From Kroppenstedtia guangzhouensis (GTDB lineage Bacteria > Bacillota > Bacilli > Thermoactinomycetales > DSM-45169): 61,081 nt of DNA. How positions within the stretch are numbered: position 1 is the stretch's first letter; each line of letters begins with the position of its first letter. Both the position numbers and the translations under genes were made by a program. The notes under the pieces are model-generated. The model was not told where the DNA came from and searched no databases. It worked only from the letters and a program-made list of their open reading frames with translations. This document shows positions 38,602-49,849 of this stretch, piece by piece. The stretch covers positions 1 through 61,081 of the forward strand of contig NZ_BMEX01000014.1 of the NCBI RefSeq assembly GCF_014637345.1, given 5' to 3'.

Positions 38602-38790
38602 GTGGCGAACAAACTGGCTATCACCCTCAAACGGAGCATGATCGGTCGCCCTGAACCTCAACGGGTCACCCTTCAGACCCTGGGGCTCAAGAAACGGGAA
38701 CAGACCGTCATTCAAAAGGACAATCCCGCCATTCGCGGGATGATCGAAAAGGTGAAACACCTGGTTGAGGTGAAAGAAGTACAGGAGTGA
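38602..38790 (+). CDS. rpmD: 50S ribosomal protein L30
   Basis: 62 residues beginning [22 protein letters not shown] start follows AAGGAGGG. Small peripheral 50S protein, usual place between rpsE and rplO. Confidence 0.95.
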   Translation: MANKLAITLKRSMIGRPEPQRVTLQTLGLKKREQTVIQKDNPAIRGMIEKVKHLVEVKEVQE

Positions 38791-38834
38791 AAAATCTCTT
38801 GTTATTGAAGAGTTGATAAGGGGAGGTGTGAAGG

Positions 38835-39275
38835 TTGAAACTTCACGAACTGAAACCGTCTGCAGGTTCCCGCAAAGTCAGAAAGCGGGTGGGTCGTGGA
38901 ATGGCAACGGGACACGGTAAAACCTCCGGCCGTGGGCAAAAAGGTCAGAAAGCCCGTTCCGGTGGCGGAGTCCGTCCCGGCTTTGAAGGGGGACAAAACC
39001 CGATTTACCGTCGTCTGCCCAAGCGTGGTTTCACCAATATCAACCGCAAGGAATATGCCCTGGTGAACCTGGAGACATTAAACCGGTTTGAAGAAGGTAC
39101 GGTGGTCACACCGGAACTTTTGCAGGAGACGGGTGTGGTGAAGAATCTCAAAGACGGTTTGAAAGTGCTGGCCAATGGAGAGCTCAAGGTGAAATTGACG
39201 GTGAAGGCTCACAAGTTCTCTAAGAGCGCGCAAGAAAAAATTGCGAATGCCGGAGGCACGACGGAGGTGCTCTGA
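38835..39275 (+). CDS. rplO: 50S ribosomal protein L15
   Basis: 146 residues. It starts [21 protein letters not shown], followed by the glycine-rich extension [20 protein letters not shown]. The TTG start follows GGGGAGGTG. The stop shares one base with the secY start (TGATG). Confidence 0.96.
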   Translation: MKLHELKPSAGSRKVRKRVGRGMATGHGKTSGRGQKGQKARSGGGVRPGFEGGQNPIYRRLPKRGFTNINRKEYALVNLETLNRFEEGTVVTPELLQETGVVKNLKDGLKVLANGELKVKLTVKAHKFSKSAQEKIANAGGTTEVL

Positions 39276-40588
39276 TGTTTCAAACCGTGAGCAACATCTT
39301 CAAAGTGGAGGATCTTCGGCGCCGGATCCTGTTTACCTTGGCGATGCTTGTGGTTTTCCGGATCGGCAGCTACATCCCGGTGCCCAATACCAACAATGAG
39401 GCTCTGAAGATGCTGGCCGAACAGAGTGCCGGCAGTGGTGTTTTCGGTTTGATAAACACCTTTTCCGGCGGAGCGTTTCTCAACTTCTCCATCTTTGCCA
39501 TGGGGATCATGCCTTACATTACGGCATCGATCATCGTGCAGCTGTTGACGATGGATGTCATCCCCAAGTTTGCCCAATGGGCCAAAGAAGGGGAAGTGGG
39601 AAGGCGTAAACTGGCCCGGGTCACCCGTTATGGAACAGTGATTCTGGGATTGATCCAGTCCATCGGTCTGACCATCGGATTTGACCGGGCGGGTGCCGGA
39701 TTCGGGATGAGCTTTATCGAAAACCCCACCTTTGCCACCTATACTCTGATCTCCCTCACCCTGACTGCGGGTACGGCCTTCCTGATGTGGTTGGGTGAAC
39801 AGATTACGGATAAAGGGATTGGAAACGGGATCTCCATTTTGATCTTTGCCGGGATTATCGCGGGGATTCCGCCAGCTTCAACTCAGATCTATGAAACCAT
39901 GTTTGCCAATGCCGGGGATGAGATCTTCCTCAGCATCGTGAAGTTGGTTCTGATCGTGGTTGTGTTGATCCTGATCGTAGCAGGTGTGATTTTCATCCAA
40001 CAAGGGGTTCGCAAGATTCCCGTTCAATACGCCAAGCGCGTGGTAGGCCGCAAGATGTTTGGTGGGCAATCCACCCATATTCCGATGAAGGTGAACGCCG
40101 CTGGTGTGATTCCTGTGATCTTCGCCATGTCGCTGTTGATCTTTCCATCCACGATTGCCAGCTTCTGGAGCGGCAATGCGGTGGCTGATTGGATCATTGT
40201 CAATTTCAGTTTCGATCAACCGCTGGGCATGGTCATTTATGTCTTCCTGATCATCGGATTCACCTACTTCTACACTTTTGTGCAGATCAATCCGGTGCAG
40301 TTGGCGGATCAGATGAAGAAGAACGGCGGATATATCCCTGGTATTCGTCCGGGTAAAAACACCTCCGTCTACTTGACCAAAATTATGAACCGCATCACTT
40401 TGGCCGGGGCGCTCTTCCTGGCTGCCGTCTCCATTTTGCCGGTCTTTTTCACCACTGTGGCCGGCCTGCCGCAATCGGTGCAGATTGGTGGCACCTCTTT
40501 GTTGATTGTGGTGGGGGTTGCCCTGGAGACGATGAAGACCATTGAAAGCCAGCTGATTAAACGTCATTACAAAGGCTTTATCAAGTGA
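39275..40588 (+). CDS. secY: Preprotein translocase subunit SecY
   Basis: 437 residues with ten predicted membrane helices. It forms the SecYEG channel for export and membrane insertion. The plug region NTFSGGAFLNFSIFAMGIMPYI and the cytosolic loop GIRPGKNTSVYL are conserved. Translation is coupled to rplO. Followed by a 146-base structured gap before adk. Confidence 0.97.
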   Translation: MFQTVSNIFKVEDLRRRILFTLAMLVVFRIGSYIPVPNTNNEALKMLAEQSAGSGVFGLINTFSGGAFLNFSIFAMGIMPYITASIIVQLLTMDVIPKFAQWAKEGEVGRRKLARVTRYGTVILGLIQSIGLTIGFDRAGAGFGMSFIENPTFATYTLISLTLTAGTAFLMWLGEQITDKGIGNGISILIFAGIIAGIPPASTQIYETMFANAGDEIFLSIVKLVLIVVVLILIVAGVIFIQQGVRKIPVQYAKRVVGRKMFGGQSTHIPMKVNAAGVIPVIFAMSLLIFPSTIASFWSGNAVADWIIVNFSFDQPLGMVIYVFLIIGFTYFYTFVQINPVQLADQMKKNGGYIPGIRPGKNTSVYLTKIMNRITLAGALFLAAVSILPVFFTTVAGLPQSVQIGGTSLLIVVGVALETMKTIESQLIKRHYKGFIK

Positions 40589-40616
40589 TCGGGGTCCCGG
40601 AGCTGATCCACAGGGG

Positions 40617-40729
40617 CATCCTCACCGGACCCTTTATCACGCAGCCGATTCGCGGGCGGATTATCATCGAGCCCTGTCTGTACCGGTTGGCTGGCTCTGT
40701 TCACGGCTCGCGAATCACCGGGAGGGATG
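40617..40729 (+). promoter_or_regulatory. Structured adk leader that can hide the Shine-Dalgarno
   Basis: Three concentric stems fill the secY-adk gap: CATCCTCACCGG (40617-40628) with CCGGGAGGGATG (40718-40729), ten of twelve paired and covering the adk ribosome site GGAGGG; GATTCGCG with CGCGAATC (40647-40654, 40709-40716), perfect; and GAGCC with GGCTC (40669-40673, 40693-40697). It looks like translational control of adk, and through coupling of map. The class is unknown. Confidence 0.5.
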
Positions 40730-40730
40730 A

Positions 40731-42130
<1,400 letters not shown>

Positions 42131-42143
42131 TAGGTGAAGGGTG

Positions 42144-42452
42144 ATGGATGTGATGGATACCGAAACTCGACCTCAAAAAGGACAGGTGGTCCAAGTGTTA
42201 AGGGGTCGTGAGGCGGGGAGATATGCAGTGGTGATCGGCGTGGTTGAACCCCACTTCGTCTTGTTGGTGGACGGGGACAAACGGAAGGTCGGCCAGGCGA
42301 AAAAGAAGAATATCAAGCATATCCAACTCACACACTACATCGCCCGGGAAGTAGCGGAGTCCTTGGAAAAGGACGGTCGGGTCGACGACGCCAAAATACG
42401 CTGCGCCTTGAACCAATACCTGCTCCGGCAGGAGCGGAGAAAAGGAGAGTGA
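42144..42452 (+). CDS. KOW-domain RNA-binding protein (YbzG-like)
   Basis: About 102 residues. An N-terminal KOW motif ([21 protein letters not shown]) of the ribosomal L14e/L27e type is followed by a basic [16 protein letters not shown] stretch and a helical tail. A similar gene lies between map and infA in many Bacillota and is thought to contact ribosomes. Three starts are possible (GTG 42141, ATG 42144, ATG 42153); AGGTGA at 42132 favours 42144. Confidence 0.85.
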   Translation: MDVMDTETRPQKGQVVQVLRGREAGRYAVVIGVVEPHFVLLVDGDKRKVGQAKKKNIKHIQLTHYIAREVAESLEKDGRVDDAKIRCALNQYLLRQERRKGE

Positions 42453-42456
42453 GTCA

Positions 42457-42675
42457 ATGGCCAAAGAAGATGTGATCGAAGTGGAAGGGACGGTCATCGA
42501 ACCTTTGCCCAATGCGATGTTCCGAGTGGAACTGGAGAACGGTCATAAAGTCCTCGCCCATGTTTCCGGCAAAATCCGAATGCACTTTATCCGGATTCTG
42601 CCGGGGGACCGAGTGACGGTCCAGCTCTCCCCGTATGACTTAAGCCGCGGCCGAATCACCTACCGCTATAAGTGA
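42457..42675 (+). CDS. infA: Translation initiation factor IF-1
   Basis: 72 residues, the exact family length. OB-fold opening [28 protein letters not shown]. It occupies the A site during initiation. ATG at 42457 follows AAAGGAG, four bases after the KOW gene. Confidence 0.97.
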   Translation: MAKEDVIEVEGTVIEPLPNAMFRVELENGHKVLAHVSGKIRMHFIRILPGDRVTVQLSPYDLSRGRITYRYK

Positions 42676-42692
42676 CGGCCCGGATGGGTCCC

Positions 42693-42753
42693 CTCGGATG
42701 TCGCACCGATCCAAATTAAAATCCGGCTCCGATTCCGGAGAACTGACACCGAG
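42693..42753 (+). promoter_or_regulatory. Candidate structured leader of rpmJ
   Basis: CTCGGATGTC (42693-42702) pairs with GACACCGAG (42745-42753), leaving one bulged A, and encloses a CTCCG/CGGAG hairpin (42727-42731, 42736-42740). The rpmJ site AGGAGGG lies directly downstream and is free. A structural element of unknown role in the 99-base infA-rpmJ gap. Confidence 0.35.
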
Positions 42754-42771
42754 TGGAAACAGGAGGGATAG

Positions 42772-42888
<117 letters not shown>

Positions 42889-42906
42889 GACAGGAGGTGT
42901 TCACCA

Positions 42907-43275
42907 TTGGCTCGTATTTCGGGTATTGACCTCCCCCGCGACAAGCGAGTGGAAGTGGCATTGACCTATATCTTTGGGATCGGCCGTTCCCGTTCCAAAG
43001 AGATTCTGAAGGAAACCCAGATCAACCCTGACACCCGGGTCCGTGATCTGACAGAAGAGGAAGTTTCCAAGCTTCGCAGCACCATCGACAAAAATTTGGT
43101 GGTCGAAGGAGACCTGCGCCGTGAAGTCGCTCTCAACATTAAACGCTTGGTTGAGATCGGTTCCTACCGTGGGATCCGCCACCGCCGTGGCCTGCCGGTC
43201 CGGGGTCAGAAGAGCAAGACCAACGCGAGAACTCGTAAAGGTCCCCGCCGGACGGTTGCCAACAAGAAAAAATAA
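42907..43275 (+). CDS. rpsM: 30S ribosomal protein S13
   Basis: 122 residues, beginning [25 protein letters not shown]. The basic tail [18 protein letters not shown] contacts P-site tRNA. The TTG start follows AGGAGGTG. Confidence 0.97.
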   Translation: MARISGIDLPRDKRVEVALTYIFGIGRSRSKEILKETQINPDTRVRDLTEEEVSKLRSTIDKNLVVEGDLRREVALNIKRLVEIGSYRGIRHRRGLPVRGQKSKTNARTRKGPRRTVANKKK

Positions 43276-43296
43276 TCAAGGTAAGGAGGGAGAAGA

Positions 43297-43698
43297 ATGG
43301 CTGCTAAGAAACGGACAACTAACCAGCGTGTGAAGCGTCGTGCGCGCAAAAATGTTGAATCGGGTGCGGTGCATATCCGTTCCACCTTCAACAATACGAT
43401 TGTGACCATCACCGACAAGCGGGGAAACACCATTTCCTGGGCCAGTTCTGGTACCCTCGGTTTCAAGGGATCCCGCAAAAGCACGCCCTTTGCTGCGCAG
43501 ATGGCTGCGGAAGCCGCCGCCAAACAGGCGATGGAACACGGGATGAAGAACGTCGAAGTGACGGTGAAGGGGCCGGGTGCCGGTCGCGAAGCGGCGATCC
43601 GTTCCCTGCAGGCTGCCGGGTTGGAGGTCAGTCTGATCAAAGACGTCACCCCAATCCCCCACAACGGTTGCCGCCCGCCGAAGCGTCGCCGTGTCTGA
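43297..43698 (+). CDS. rpsK: 30S ribosomal protein S11
   Basis: 133 residues, platform protein next to the Shine-Dalgarno helix. [18 protein letters not shown] and the ending [17 protein letters not shown] are the family signatures. ATG at 43297 follows AAGGAGGG. Confidence 0.97.
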   Translation: MAAKKRTTNQRVKRRARKNVESGAVHIRSTFNNTIVTITDKRGNTISWASSGTLGFKGSRKSTPFAAQMAAEAAAKQAMEHGMKNVEVTVKGPGAGREAAIRSLQAAGLEVSLIKDVTPIPHNGCRPPKRRRV

Positions 43699-43755
43699 TG
43701 CGTGACGCGGGTTGATTCCGGGATTGGCGTTGGTTTATACTGGTAGAACTATGTG

Positions 43756-43761
43756 TATAAT
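43756..43761 (+). promoter_or_regulatory. Possible internal promoter -10 before rpoA
   Basis: A perfect TATAAT in the 190-base rpsK-rpoA gap. The best -35 (TTGGTT at 43730) would leave a 20-base spacer, so the element is weak or accessory. No terminator precedes it. rpsD, found here in some bacteria, is absent. Confidence 0.3.
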
Positions 43762-43888
43762 GGTACTGGACAAATTTGACTGGTTGATTACCCAGCGATC
43801 CATCCGGCCGGGAACACGCATAGATTTTCACCATGATTGACTGAAGACCACCCGGAATGCGACGTTCTGAAGGAGGGTTTCAAACCGT

Positions 43889-44833
43889 ATGATTGAAATC
43901 GAGAAGCCGAAGATTGAAACCGTGGAACTCGGCGATGACGGCCGATACGGAAAATTTGTTGTGGAACCCTTGGAACGCGGATACGGTACCACCCTTGGCA
44001 ATTCACTCCGACGCATCCTGTTGTCCTCTCTGCCCGGTGCGGCAGTGACCTCGATCCAGATTGACGGGGTCCTGCACGAGTTTTCCACAATTCCCGGGGT
44101 GGTGGAGGATGTCACCGAGATCATCCTCAATCTGAAACATCTGTCTCTTAAGATTCATTCCGATGAAGAGAAAGTGTTGGAGATTGATGTGGAAGGCGGC
44201 GGAGAAGTGAAAGCCGGGGATATCCGGGCCGACTCTGATGTGGAAATTCTAAATCCGGATCTTCACATTGCCACTCTGGCCAGTGACGGGCGCCTTCATA
44301 TCCGCATGACCGCCGACCGTGGCCGGGGGTATGTACCGGCTGAGCGAAATAAACGGGAGGAGCAGACCATCGGGGTGATCCCGATCGATTCTCTCTATAC
44401 TCCCATCAAACGTGTCAATTACCAAGTGGAGAATACCCGGGTTGGCCAAGTGACCAACTATGACAAACTGACGCTGGAGGTATGGACGGACGGAAGCCTT
44501 CACCCTGAGGAATCCGTCAGCCTCGGTGCCAAAATCATGACGGAACATCTAATGCTCTTCGTCGGTCTGACCGAAGAAGCCAAAGATGCCGAAATCATGG
44601 TGGAAAAAGAAGAGGACAAAAAAGAGAAGGTCATGGAAATGACCATCGAAGAGTTGGATCTCTCCGTCCGATCCTACAACTGCCTCAAGCGGGCCGGTAT
44701 CAACACAGTCCAAGAGCTGACACAGAAGACGGAAGAAGACATGATGAAGGTTCGCAATCTGGGGCGTAAATCGCTGGAAGAAGTGCAGGAGAAACTCGCA
44801 GAACTGGGACTCTCCCTGCGCAGCGATGAGTGA
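43889..44833 (+). CDS. rpoA: DNA-directed RNA polymerase subunit alpha
   Basis: 314 residues. The N-terminal dimerisation domain ([22 protein letters not shown]) scaffolds beta and beta'. The C-terminal domain (about 245-310) has [20 protein letters not shown], which binds UP elements and activators. An acidic linker with EEDKKEK joins them. Ribosome site GGAGGG lies 11 bases upstream, rather far. Confidence 0.98.
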   Translation: MIEIEKPKIETVELGDDGRYGKFVVEPLERGYGTTLGNSLRRILLSSLPGAAVTSIQIDGVLHEFSTIPGVVEDVTEIILNLKHLSLKIHSDEEKVLEIDVEGGGEVKAGDIRADSDVEILNPDLHIATLASDGRLHIRMTADRGRGYVPAERNKREEQTIGVIPIDSLYTPIKRVNYQVENTRVGQVTNYDKLTLEVWTDGSLHPEESVSLGAKIMTEHLMLFVGLTEEAKDAEIMVEKEEDKKEKVMEMTIEELDLSVRSYNCLKRAGINTVQELTQKTEEDMMKVRNLGRKSLEEVQEKLAELGLSLRSDE

Positions 44834-44863
44834 TCGCAATCTCTAAAGAGGGAGGGGAAATCC

Positions 44864-45253
44864 ATGGCATACTCCAAGTTGGGTCGCAACTCAGGGGCAC
44901 GGAAAGCTTTGCTCCGTGACCTTGTGACTGACCTGATTATCCATGAGCGGATCGAGACGACCGAATCCAAAGCGAAGGAAGTCCGTTCCATCGCTGACAA
45001 AATGATTACCCTGGCAAAGCGTGGCGATCTCCATGCCCGCCGTCAGGCAGCTTCCTTTGTCCGCAGCAATCGTTCCCGGACAGAACGGGACGGGGAGAAG
45101 GTTGCTCATGAAACCGTGGATGCAGTGAAAAAGTTGTTTGATGAGGTGGGCCCCCGTTATGAAGAGCGCAACGGTGGGTATACCCGCATCATCAAAATCG
45201 GGCCGCGCCGAGGTGACGGGGCGGAAATGGTTTATCTTGAATTGGTGGAGTAA
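44864..45253 (+). CDS. rplQ: 50S ribosomal protein L17
   Basis: 129 residues. It begins [24 protein letters not shown] and lies near the tunnel exit. ATG at 44864 follows GAGGGAGGGG. Last gene of the S10-spc-alpha superoperon, followed by a terminator. Confidence 0.97.
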   Translation: MAYSKLGRNSGARKALLRDLVTDLIIHERIETTESKAKEVRSIADKMITLAKRGDLHARRQAASFVRSNRSRTERDGEKVAHETVDAVKKLFDEVGPRYEERNGGYTRIIKIGPRRGDGAEMVYLELVE

Positions 45254-45280
45254 GAAAACACTTTTCTGAAACAAAGGGAG

Positions 45281-45320
45281 AGGGCAGGATCGTTCCGGTC
45301 CTGAAATCTGCCCTTTTTTC
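45281..45320 (+). terminator. Intrinsic terminator ending the alpha operon
   Basis: AGGGCAG (45281-45287) pairs with CTGCCCT (45308-45314), with an inner AGGA/TCCT extension, followed by TTTTTT. It separates rplQ from the ecf genes. Confidence 0.85.
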
Positions 45321-45355
45321 TTTATGGAGAAAGAAGCTTCCTCGAGGTGGATAAG

Positions 45356-46207
45356 ATGGAGCCGATCCTGCAACTGGATGGGGTGGGTTATCATTATGGT
45401 TCCCCTGGGGACGGAAACGATCCGGAATGGATTCTCACTGGGTTGAATCTGTGTGTGAATCCCGGGGAATATCTGGCCGTGATGGGGCCCAACGGCTCGG
45501 GAAAATCGACTCTGGCGAAACTGATGAACGGGTTGTTGACCCCTATTACCGGAAAAATCCGTGTGGCTGGACTGGACCCCGGAAACGATCGGGATCTGCC
45601 GCTAATCCGTCGCAAAGTGGGGATGGTTTTTCAAAATCCGGATAATCAGATTGTCGGAACCACTGTGAAGGATGATGTCGCCTTCGGTATGGAAAACATG
45701 GGTGTCCCACGGAAACAGATGTTGATCCGGATCCGTGAGGTATTGGAGCGCACCGGTCTGGCCGGGTTGGAGGAGGCTTCTCCCCATCATCTCTCCGGGG
45801 GGCAAAAGCAACGTCTGGCCATCGCCGGCGTGATCGCCATGCAGCCGGAGGTGATCATCTTCGATGAAGCCACCTCCATGCTGGATCCCACAGGCCGGAG
45901 AGAAGTGTTGGAAGTGATGGGGGAGCTTTACCAAGGGGGAACCACCATCATCCATATCACCCACTCCCCCCAAGAGGCCATCCGTGCAGAACGGGTGTTG
46001 GTTCTGGCGGAGGGTCAACCGCAACTGGACGGGCCTCCCGCTGAGTTGTTCCGTCACCGGGAGCAGTTGGCCGACTGGTCCCTTGAAATGCCGCTTGCCG
46101 CGGAGCTAAAAGAGCGCCTTCGGTGTCATGGCATGCCTATCAGAGAAGATATCACCGGGATGGAAGAGCTGGTGGAGGATCTATGGACATTGTTATCCAA
46201 GGCTTGA
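45356..46207 (+). CDS. ecfA1: ECF transporter ATPase EcfA1
   Basis: 283 residues, ABC ATPase of the energy-coupling module shared by vitamin and metal S-components encoded elsewhere. Walker A GPNGSGKST, signature LSGGQKQR and Walker B VIIFDEATSML are present. ATG at 45356 follows GAGGTGG; the GTG at 45347 lies inside that site. It overlaps ecfA2 by 25 bases. Confidence 0.96.
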   Translation: MEPILQLDGVGYHYGSPGDGNDPEWILTGLNLCVNPGEYLAVMGPNGSGKSTLAKLMNGLLTPITGKIRVAGLDPGNDRDLPLIRRKVGMVFQNPDNQIVGTTVKDDVAFGMENMGVPRKQMLIRIREVLERTGLAGLEEASPHHLSGGQKQRLAIAGVIAMQPEVIIFDEATSMLDPTGRREVLEVMGELYQGGTTIIHITHSPQEAIRAERVLVLAEGQPQLDGPPAELFRHREQLADWSLEMPLAAELKERLRCHGMPIREDITGMEELVEDLWTLLSKA

Positions 46208-47046
46208 CCCATATCTATATGGCCGGCACTCCCTATGAACGAACCGCATTGTCGGGAGTGAATTTGAAGATTCCCTCAGGGGGATATATTGCCGTGGTTG
46301 GAGCCACCGGCTCGGGAAAATCCACCTTGATTCAGCATATTGCCGGCCTGTTGACCCCTACCGGAGGGCAGGTGCGGGTGGGAGAGGTGGAGATCAGTCC
46401 CGACAGTCGGGATTTGTCTGCGCTCAGGGGCCGGGTCGGGGTGGTTTTTCAGTATCCGGAACACCAGCTGTTTGAGGAGACGGTGGCAAAGGATATTGCC
46501 TATGGTCCACGAAACCTGGGCTTGAGCGATAAGGAGGTGGCCCGGCGCGTTGAGCAAGCCATGAACTGGGTGGGACTTCCCCCGGAGTTGTCCGGCCGCT
46601 CTCCCTTTCAGTTGAGTGGTGGCCAGATGCGACGGGTGGCAGTAGCAGGTGTGTTGGCGATGCAACCGGAGGTTCTGGTGTTGGATGAGCCGACGGCAGG
46701 GTTGGATCCCGCCGGACGGCGCGAGCTTTTGAGCCGGATTCACTCTTTGCACCGGGAACGGGGGATGACCGTCGTCTTGGTGTCCCATAATATGGAAGAG
46801 GCGGCTCGGTACGCAGATCAGATTTTCGTCATGCATCAGGGAACAGGGGTCTTTGAGGGGACTCCAGCAGCGGTTTTCTCCCGGGGAAACCAGCTGGAAG
46901 AGTGGGGGTTGGAAGTGCCGGAGGTGGCCGGGTTGACGAACCGTCTCAATGAAAAGCTGGATCCGCCATTGCCTGCGGAATTGTTGACCCTGGAAGAACT
47001 GGAAAGAGAAATCATCTTACGGTGGAAACGGGGGCGACCCCGTTGA
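46183..47046 (+). CDS. ecfA2: ECF transporter ATPase EcfA2
   Basis: 287 residues, partner ATPase forming a heterodimer with EcfA1. Walker A GATGSGKST, signature LSGGQMRR, Walker B VLVLDEPTAGLDP. ATG at 46183 has GGTGGAGG upstream, within ecfA1; the frame open to 46123 is not used. The stop overlaps the ecfT TTG. Confidence 0.95.
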   Translation: MDIVIQGLTHIYMAGTPYERTALSGVNLKIPSGGYIAVVGATGSGKSTLIQHIAGLLTPTGGQVRVGEVEISPDSRDLSALRGRVGVVFQYPEHQLFEETVAKDIAYGPRNLGLSDKEVARRVEQAMNWVGLPPELSGRSPFQLSGGQMRRVAVAGVLAMQPEVLVLDEPTAGLDPAGRRELLSRIHSLHRERGMTVVLVSHNMEEAARYADQIFVMHQGTGVFEGTPAAVFSRGNQLEEWGLEVPEVAGLTNRLNEKLDPPLPAELLTLEELEREIILRWKRGRPR

Positions 47047-47840
47047 TCCAAAATCCCATCCTGGGACAATACGTACCCGGTGATTCCCCTCTACACAGGT
47101 TGGACCCCCGGGCCAAGTTGCTGTTTGTCTTTTGCTTTATGGTGGTGGTCTTCCTCGCCAACAATGGTGCAAGCTATGGATTGCTGGCAGGGGTGACGGT
47201 GCTGGCGGTGGGATTGTCCGGTGTTCCGGTTTGGATGATCCTGCGGGGGTTGAAGCCGATTCTGTACTTGATCCTGTTGACGGCCATTCTCCACCTCTGG
47301 TTGACCCGGGGCGGCGGGGTGATTCTGGAATGGGGTCCCTTCATCATCCATCGGAACGGAGCCCTGCAGGCGGGATGGATCTCCCTTCGCTTTCTCATCT
47401 TGATTTTGATGGGAACCTTGTTGACCCTGACCACCTCTCCCATCGCCTTGACCGATGGTTTGGAGCGTCTTCTGTCCCCGTTGACGCGAATCGGTGTTCC
47501 GGCCCATGAGCTGGCCTTGATGATGTCGATCGCCCTCCGATTTATCCCCACCCTGTGGGAAGAAACGGATAAAATTATCAAAGCCCAGCGAGCGCGGGGG
47601 GCTGATTTTGAAAGCGGGGGCCTGTATAAACGGGCCAAAAGCTACCTCCCGGTCCTTATTCCATTATTTATTTCTTCCTTTCGCAGGGCGGAGGATCTGG
47701 CGCTGGCGATGGAAGCTCGTGGCTACAGGGGAGGCAGGGGAAGGACCCGGATCCGGGAGTTGCATTGGGGAAGGGCGGACACAGTGTCCCTGTTGATCTT
47801 GGCTCTGCTCACTGTGGGATTGTTATGGTTGCGGAACTGA
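47043..47840 (+). CDS. ecfT: ECF transporter transmembrane subunit EcfT
   Basis: 265 residues with about six membrane helices. The two cytoplasmic coupling motifs AQRARGADFE and AMEARGYRGG contain the Ala-Arg-Gly that docks into the ATPases. TTG at 47043, overlapping the ecfA2 stop as TTGA, gives IQNPILGQYVPGDSPLHRLDPR, which matches other EcfT starts; GTG at 47022 is the alternative. Confidence 0.94.
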   Translation: MIQNPILGQYVPGDSPLHRLDPRAKLLFVFCFMVVVFLANNGASYGLLAGVTVLAVGLSGVPVWMILRGLKPILYLILLTAILHLWLTRGGGVILEWGPFIIHRNGALQAGWISLRFLILILMGTLLTLTTSPIALTDGLERLLSPLTRIGVPAHELALMMSIALRFIPTLWEETDKIIKAQRARGADFESGGLYKRAKSYLPVLIPLFISSFRRAEDLALAMEARGYRGGRGRTRIRELHWGRADTVSLLILALLTVGLLWLRN

Positions 47841-47862
47841 CCAGGGAGGGGAGGAGTCACCT

Positions 47863-48639
47863 GTGGGTAAAATCAAATTGACGGTGGCGTATGACGGGAC
47901 CGATTTTTCCGGATTTCAGCATCAGCCGGGAAAACGTACGGTACAGGGTACCTTGGAAGAGATACTGTCCCGTGTGACCGGAGAATCCGTCGCCATCACC
48001 GGTGCCGGGCGCACGGATGCCGGAGTTCATGCCCTCGGACAAGTGATCCATTTTGAGACCTCGGCTCCGGTTCCGACAGAGCGCTGGGTGCGTCTGCTCA
48101 ACGCCTCTCTTCCCCGGGATCTGCTGGTGACACAGGCGAATGAAGTCTCTAAGGAATTTCATGCCCGATATGATGCCTGCTGGAAGCATTATCGATATAC
48201 TCTCGACACTTCCCCGATTCCGGATCTCTTTCGTCGACGGTATCTAACCCATTATCCTCACCCCTTGTCTGGTGACCTGATGCAAAAGGCGGCCCGGCAC
48301 TTGACGGGAACCCATGACTTCACTTCTTTTTCTTCAGCCCGAGCCCAGGTGAAGGATCGGAGAAGGACCTTGTATCACTGTGAAGTGAGAGAAGTGGGCC
48401 CGGGGATTTTTTCCTTTGAAGTGGTGGGAAACGGTTTTCTCTACCATATGGTGCGTATCCTCGCCGGAACCCTGGTGGATATCGGCGCCGGGAAAATTCC
48501 CCCCGATGCAATTTTGGGGATTCTGGAAGCGAAGGACCGGTCAGCCGCGGGAAAGACCTTTCCCCCGGAGGGGTTGGTGATGGTGAAAGTAGGGTATACC
48601 CCCTGGAACTGCGGAACAGTGAAAAAAAACCTATCTTGA
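47863..48639 (+). CDS. truA: tRNA pseudouridine(38-40) synthase
   Basis: 258 residues. It isomerises uridines 38-40 in the tRNA anticodon stem. The catalytic Asp52 lies in [11 protein letters not shown]. The GTG start follows AGGGAGGGGAGG. Order ecfA1-ecfA2-ecfT-truA-rplM-rpsI is that of B. subtilis. Its 3' end contains the -35 of the rplM promoter. Confidence 0.96.
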   Translation: MGKIKLTVAYDGTDFSGFQHQPGKRTVQGTLEEILSRVTGESVAITGAGRTDAGVHALGQVIHFETSAPVPTERWVRLLNASLPRDLLVTQANEVSKEFHARYDACWKHYRYTLDTSPIPDLFRRRYLTHYPHPLSGDLMQKAARHLTGTHDFTSFSSARAQVKDRRRTLYHCEVREVGPGIFSFEVVGNGFLYHMVRILAGTLVDIGAGKIPPDAILGILEAKDRSAAGKTFPPEGLVMVKVGYTPWNCGTVKKNLS

Positions 48640-48664
48640 CTTTCCTCCCCTGTTGGTATATTAT
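48636..48664 (+). promoter_or_regulatory. Promoter of rplM-rpsI
   Basis: TTGACT (48636-48641), 17 bases, TATTAT (48659-48664). The -35 overlaps the last codons of truA. The predicted leader is about 100 bases. Confidence 0.7.
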
Positions 48665-48671
48665 GATCGAT

Positions 48672-48766
48672 GGTATTTTTCCACTTGCCCCGGTGGAAAC
48701 ATGTTCGGCGCACAGTTGAAAAAATGTTGGGATTCCATAGATTGTCTGTCTCTGACACGAGGAGGG
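48672..48766 (+). promoter_or_regulatory. Candidate L13 leader RNA
   Basis: The rplM 5' leader contains TTTCCAC/GTGGAAA (48678-48684 with 48693-48699), then an unpaired A-rich stretch and the ribosome site GAGGAGGG. An L13 leader is known from Bacillota at this place; I cannot verify the consensus by eye, so this rests mainly on position plus the hairpin. Confidence 0.4.
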
Positions 48767-48772
48767 AAAATG

Positions 48773-49213
48773 ATGCGAACCACATACATGGCCAAACCGA
48801 ACCAGGTGGAACGGAAATGGGTTGTGGTTGATGCTGCGGACAAACCCCTGGGTCGCGTCGCCACGGAAGTGGCCACCCTGTTGCGGGGGAAACATAAGCC
48901 GGAGTATACACCTCACGTGGACACCGGTGATTTCGTGATTGTCATCAACGCGTCCAAAGTTCACCTGACCGGAAAAAAAGCGGAGAAGAAAATGTATTAT
49001 CGTCACACCGGTTACCCGGGTGGGATCAAAGCCGTTTCCGCCGGTGATCTCCGGGAAAACCGTCCTGATCGGTTGATCGAACTGGCCGTCAAGGGTATGT
49101 TGCCGAAGAACATCCTCGGACGGCAGCAATTCAAGAAATTGAAAGTATATGCAGGACCGGAACATCCCCATGAAGCTCAAAAGCCTGAAAAATGGGAAGC
49201 CCGGGATAAGTAA
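48773..49213 (+). CDS. rplM: 50S ribosomal protein L13
   Basis: 146 residues, beginning [20 protein letters not shown], which fixes the second of two adjacent ATGs as the start. It is an early 50S assembly protein. It contains [10 protein letters not shown] and [15 protein letters not shown]. It is in an operon with rpsI, 15 bases apart. Confidence 0.96.
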   Translation: MRTTYMAKPNQVERKWVVVDAADKPLGRVATEVATLLRGKHKPEYTPHVDTGDFVIVINASKVHLTGKKAEKKMYYRHTGYPGGIKAVSAGDLRENRPDRLIELAVKGMLPKNILGRQQFKKLKVYAGPEHPHEAQKPEKWEARDK

Positions 49214-49228
49214 AGGAGGGAACTGATT

Positions 49229-49621
49229 TTGGCACAAGTCCAATTTTATGGTACCGGTCGCCGTAAAGAGTCTGTTGCCCGTGTCCGTCTGGTGCCCGGT
49301 GATGGTCGCATTGTGATCAACAATCGGGAGATGGACAACTATTTCGGACTGGAGACCCTGAAAGCGATTGTGAAACAACCCTTGGTTTTAACGGATACGG
49401 TTAACCGCTATGATGTCCTCGTCAATGTGAACGGCGGCGGCTTCACCGGTCAAGCCGGAGCGATCCGCCACGGAATTGCCCGGGCTCTCCTGAAAGTGGA
49501 CCCGGAATTGCGCCCGACGCTGAAAAAAGCCGGCTTTCTGACACGGGACCCGCGAATGAAAGAACGGAAAAAGTACGGTCTCAAAAAAGCTCGCCGCGCT
49601 CCTCAATTCTCCAAACGGTAA
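49229..49621 (+). CDS. rpsI: 30S ribosomal protein S9
   Basis: 130 residues, ending in [11 protein letters not shown], whose tail reaches P-site tRNA. It begins [18 protein letters not shown]. The TTG start follows AAAGGAGGG. A terminator follows. Confidence 0.97.
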   Translation: MAQVQFYGTGRRKESVARVRLVPGDGRIVINNREMDNYFGLETLKAIVKQPLVLTDTVNRYDVLVNVNGGGFTGQAGAIRHGIARALLKVDPELRPTLKKAGFLTRDPRMKERKKYGLKKARRAPQFSKR

Positions 49622-49633
49622 ATTTACAACGGA

Positions 49634-49662
49634 AGTCTCCGCCAAAGGCGGGGACTTTTTTT
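49634..49662 (+). terminator. Intrinsic terminator after rpsI
   Basis: AGTCTCCGCC (49634-49643) pairs with GGCGGGGACT (49647-49656), loop AAA, followed by seven T. The region 49663-49849 beyond it has a GTGATC/GATCAC hairpin (49712-49735) and no gene. Confidence 0.9.
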
Positions 49663-49849
49663 GATTGATAAGCGGCGGGAAGTCCCACCCTCATTCAAAT
49701 GAGAAGATAAAGTGATCAGTCAGGGAGGCGATCACGTCAGACAAAGGAGAAGCTTGCGATTGCTATAGGGAGAGGTTGACTGCCTGATTTTACAAAAGTA
49801 ACCCCTGATGTCTCTGGCAACACTATGGGTACTCAAAACGGGGGGGTCC

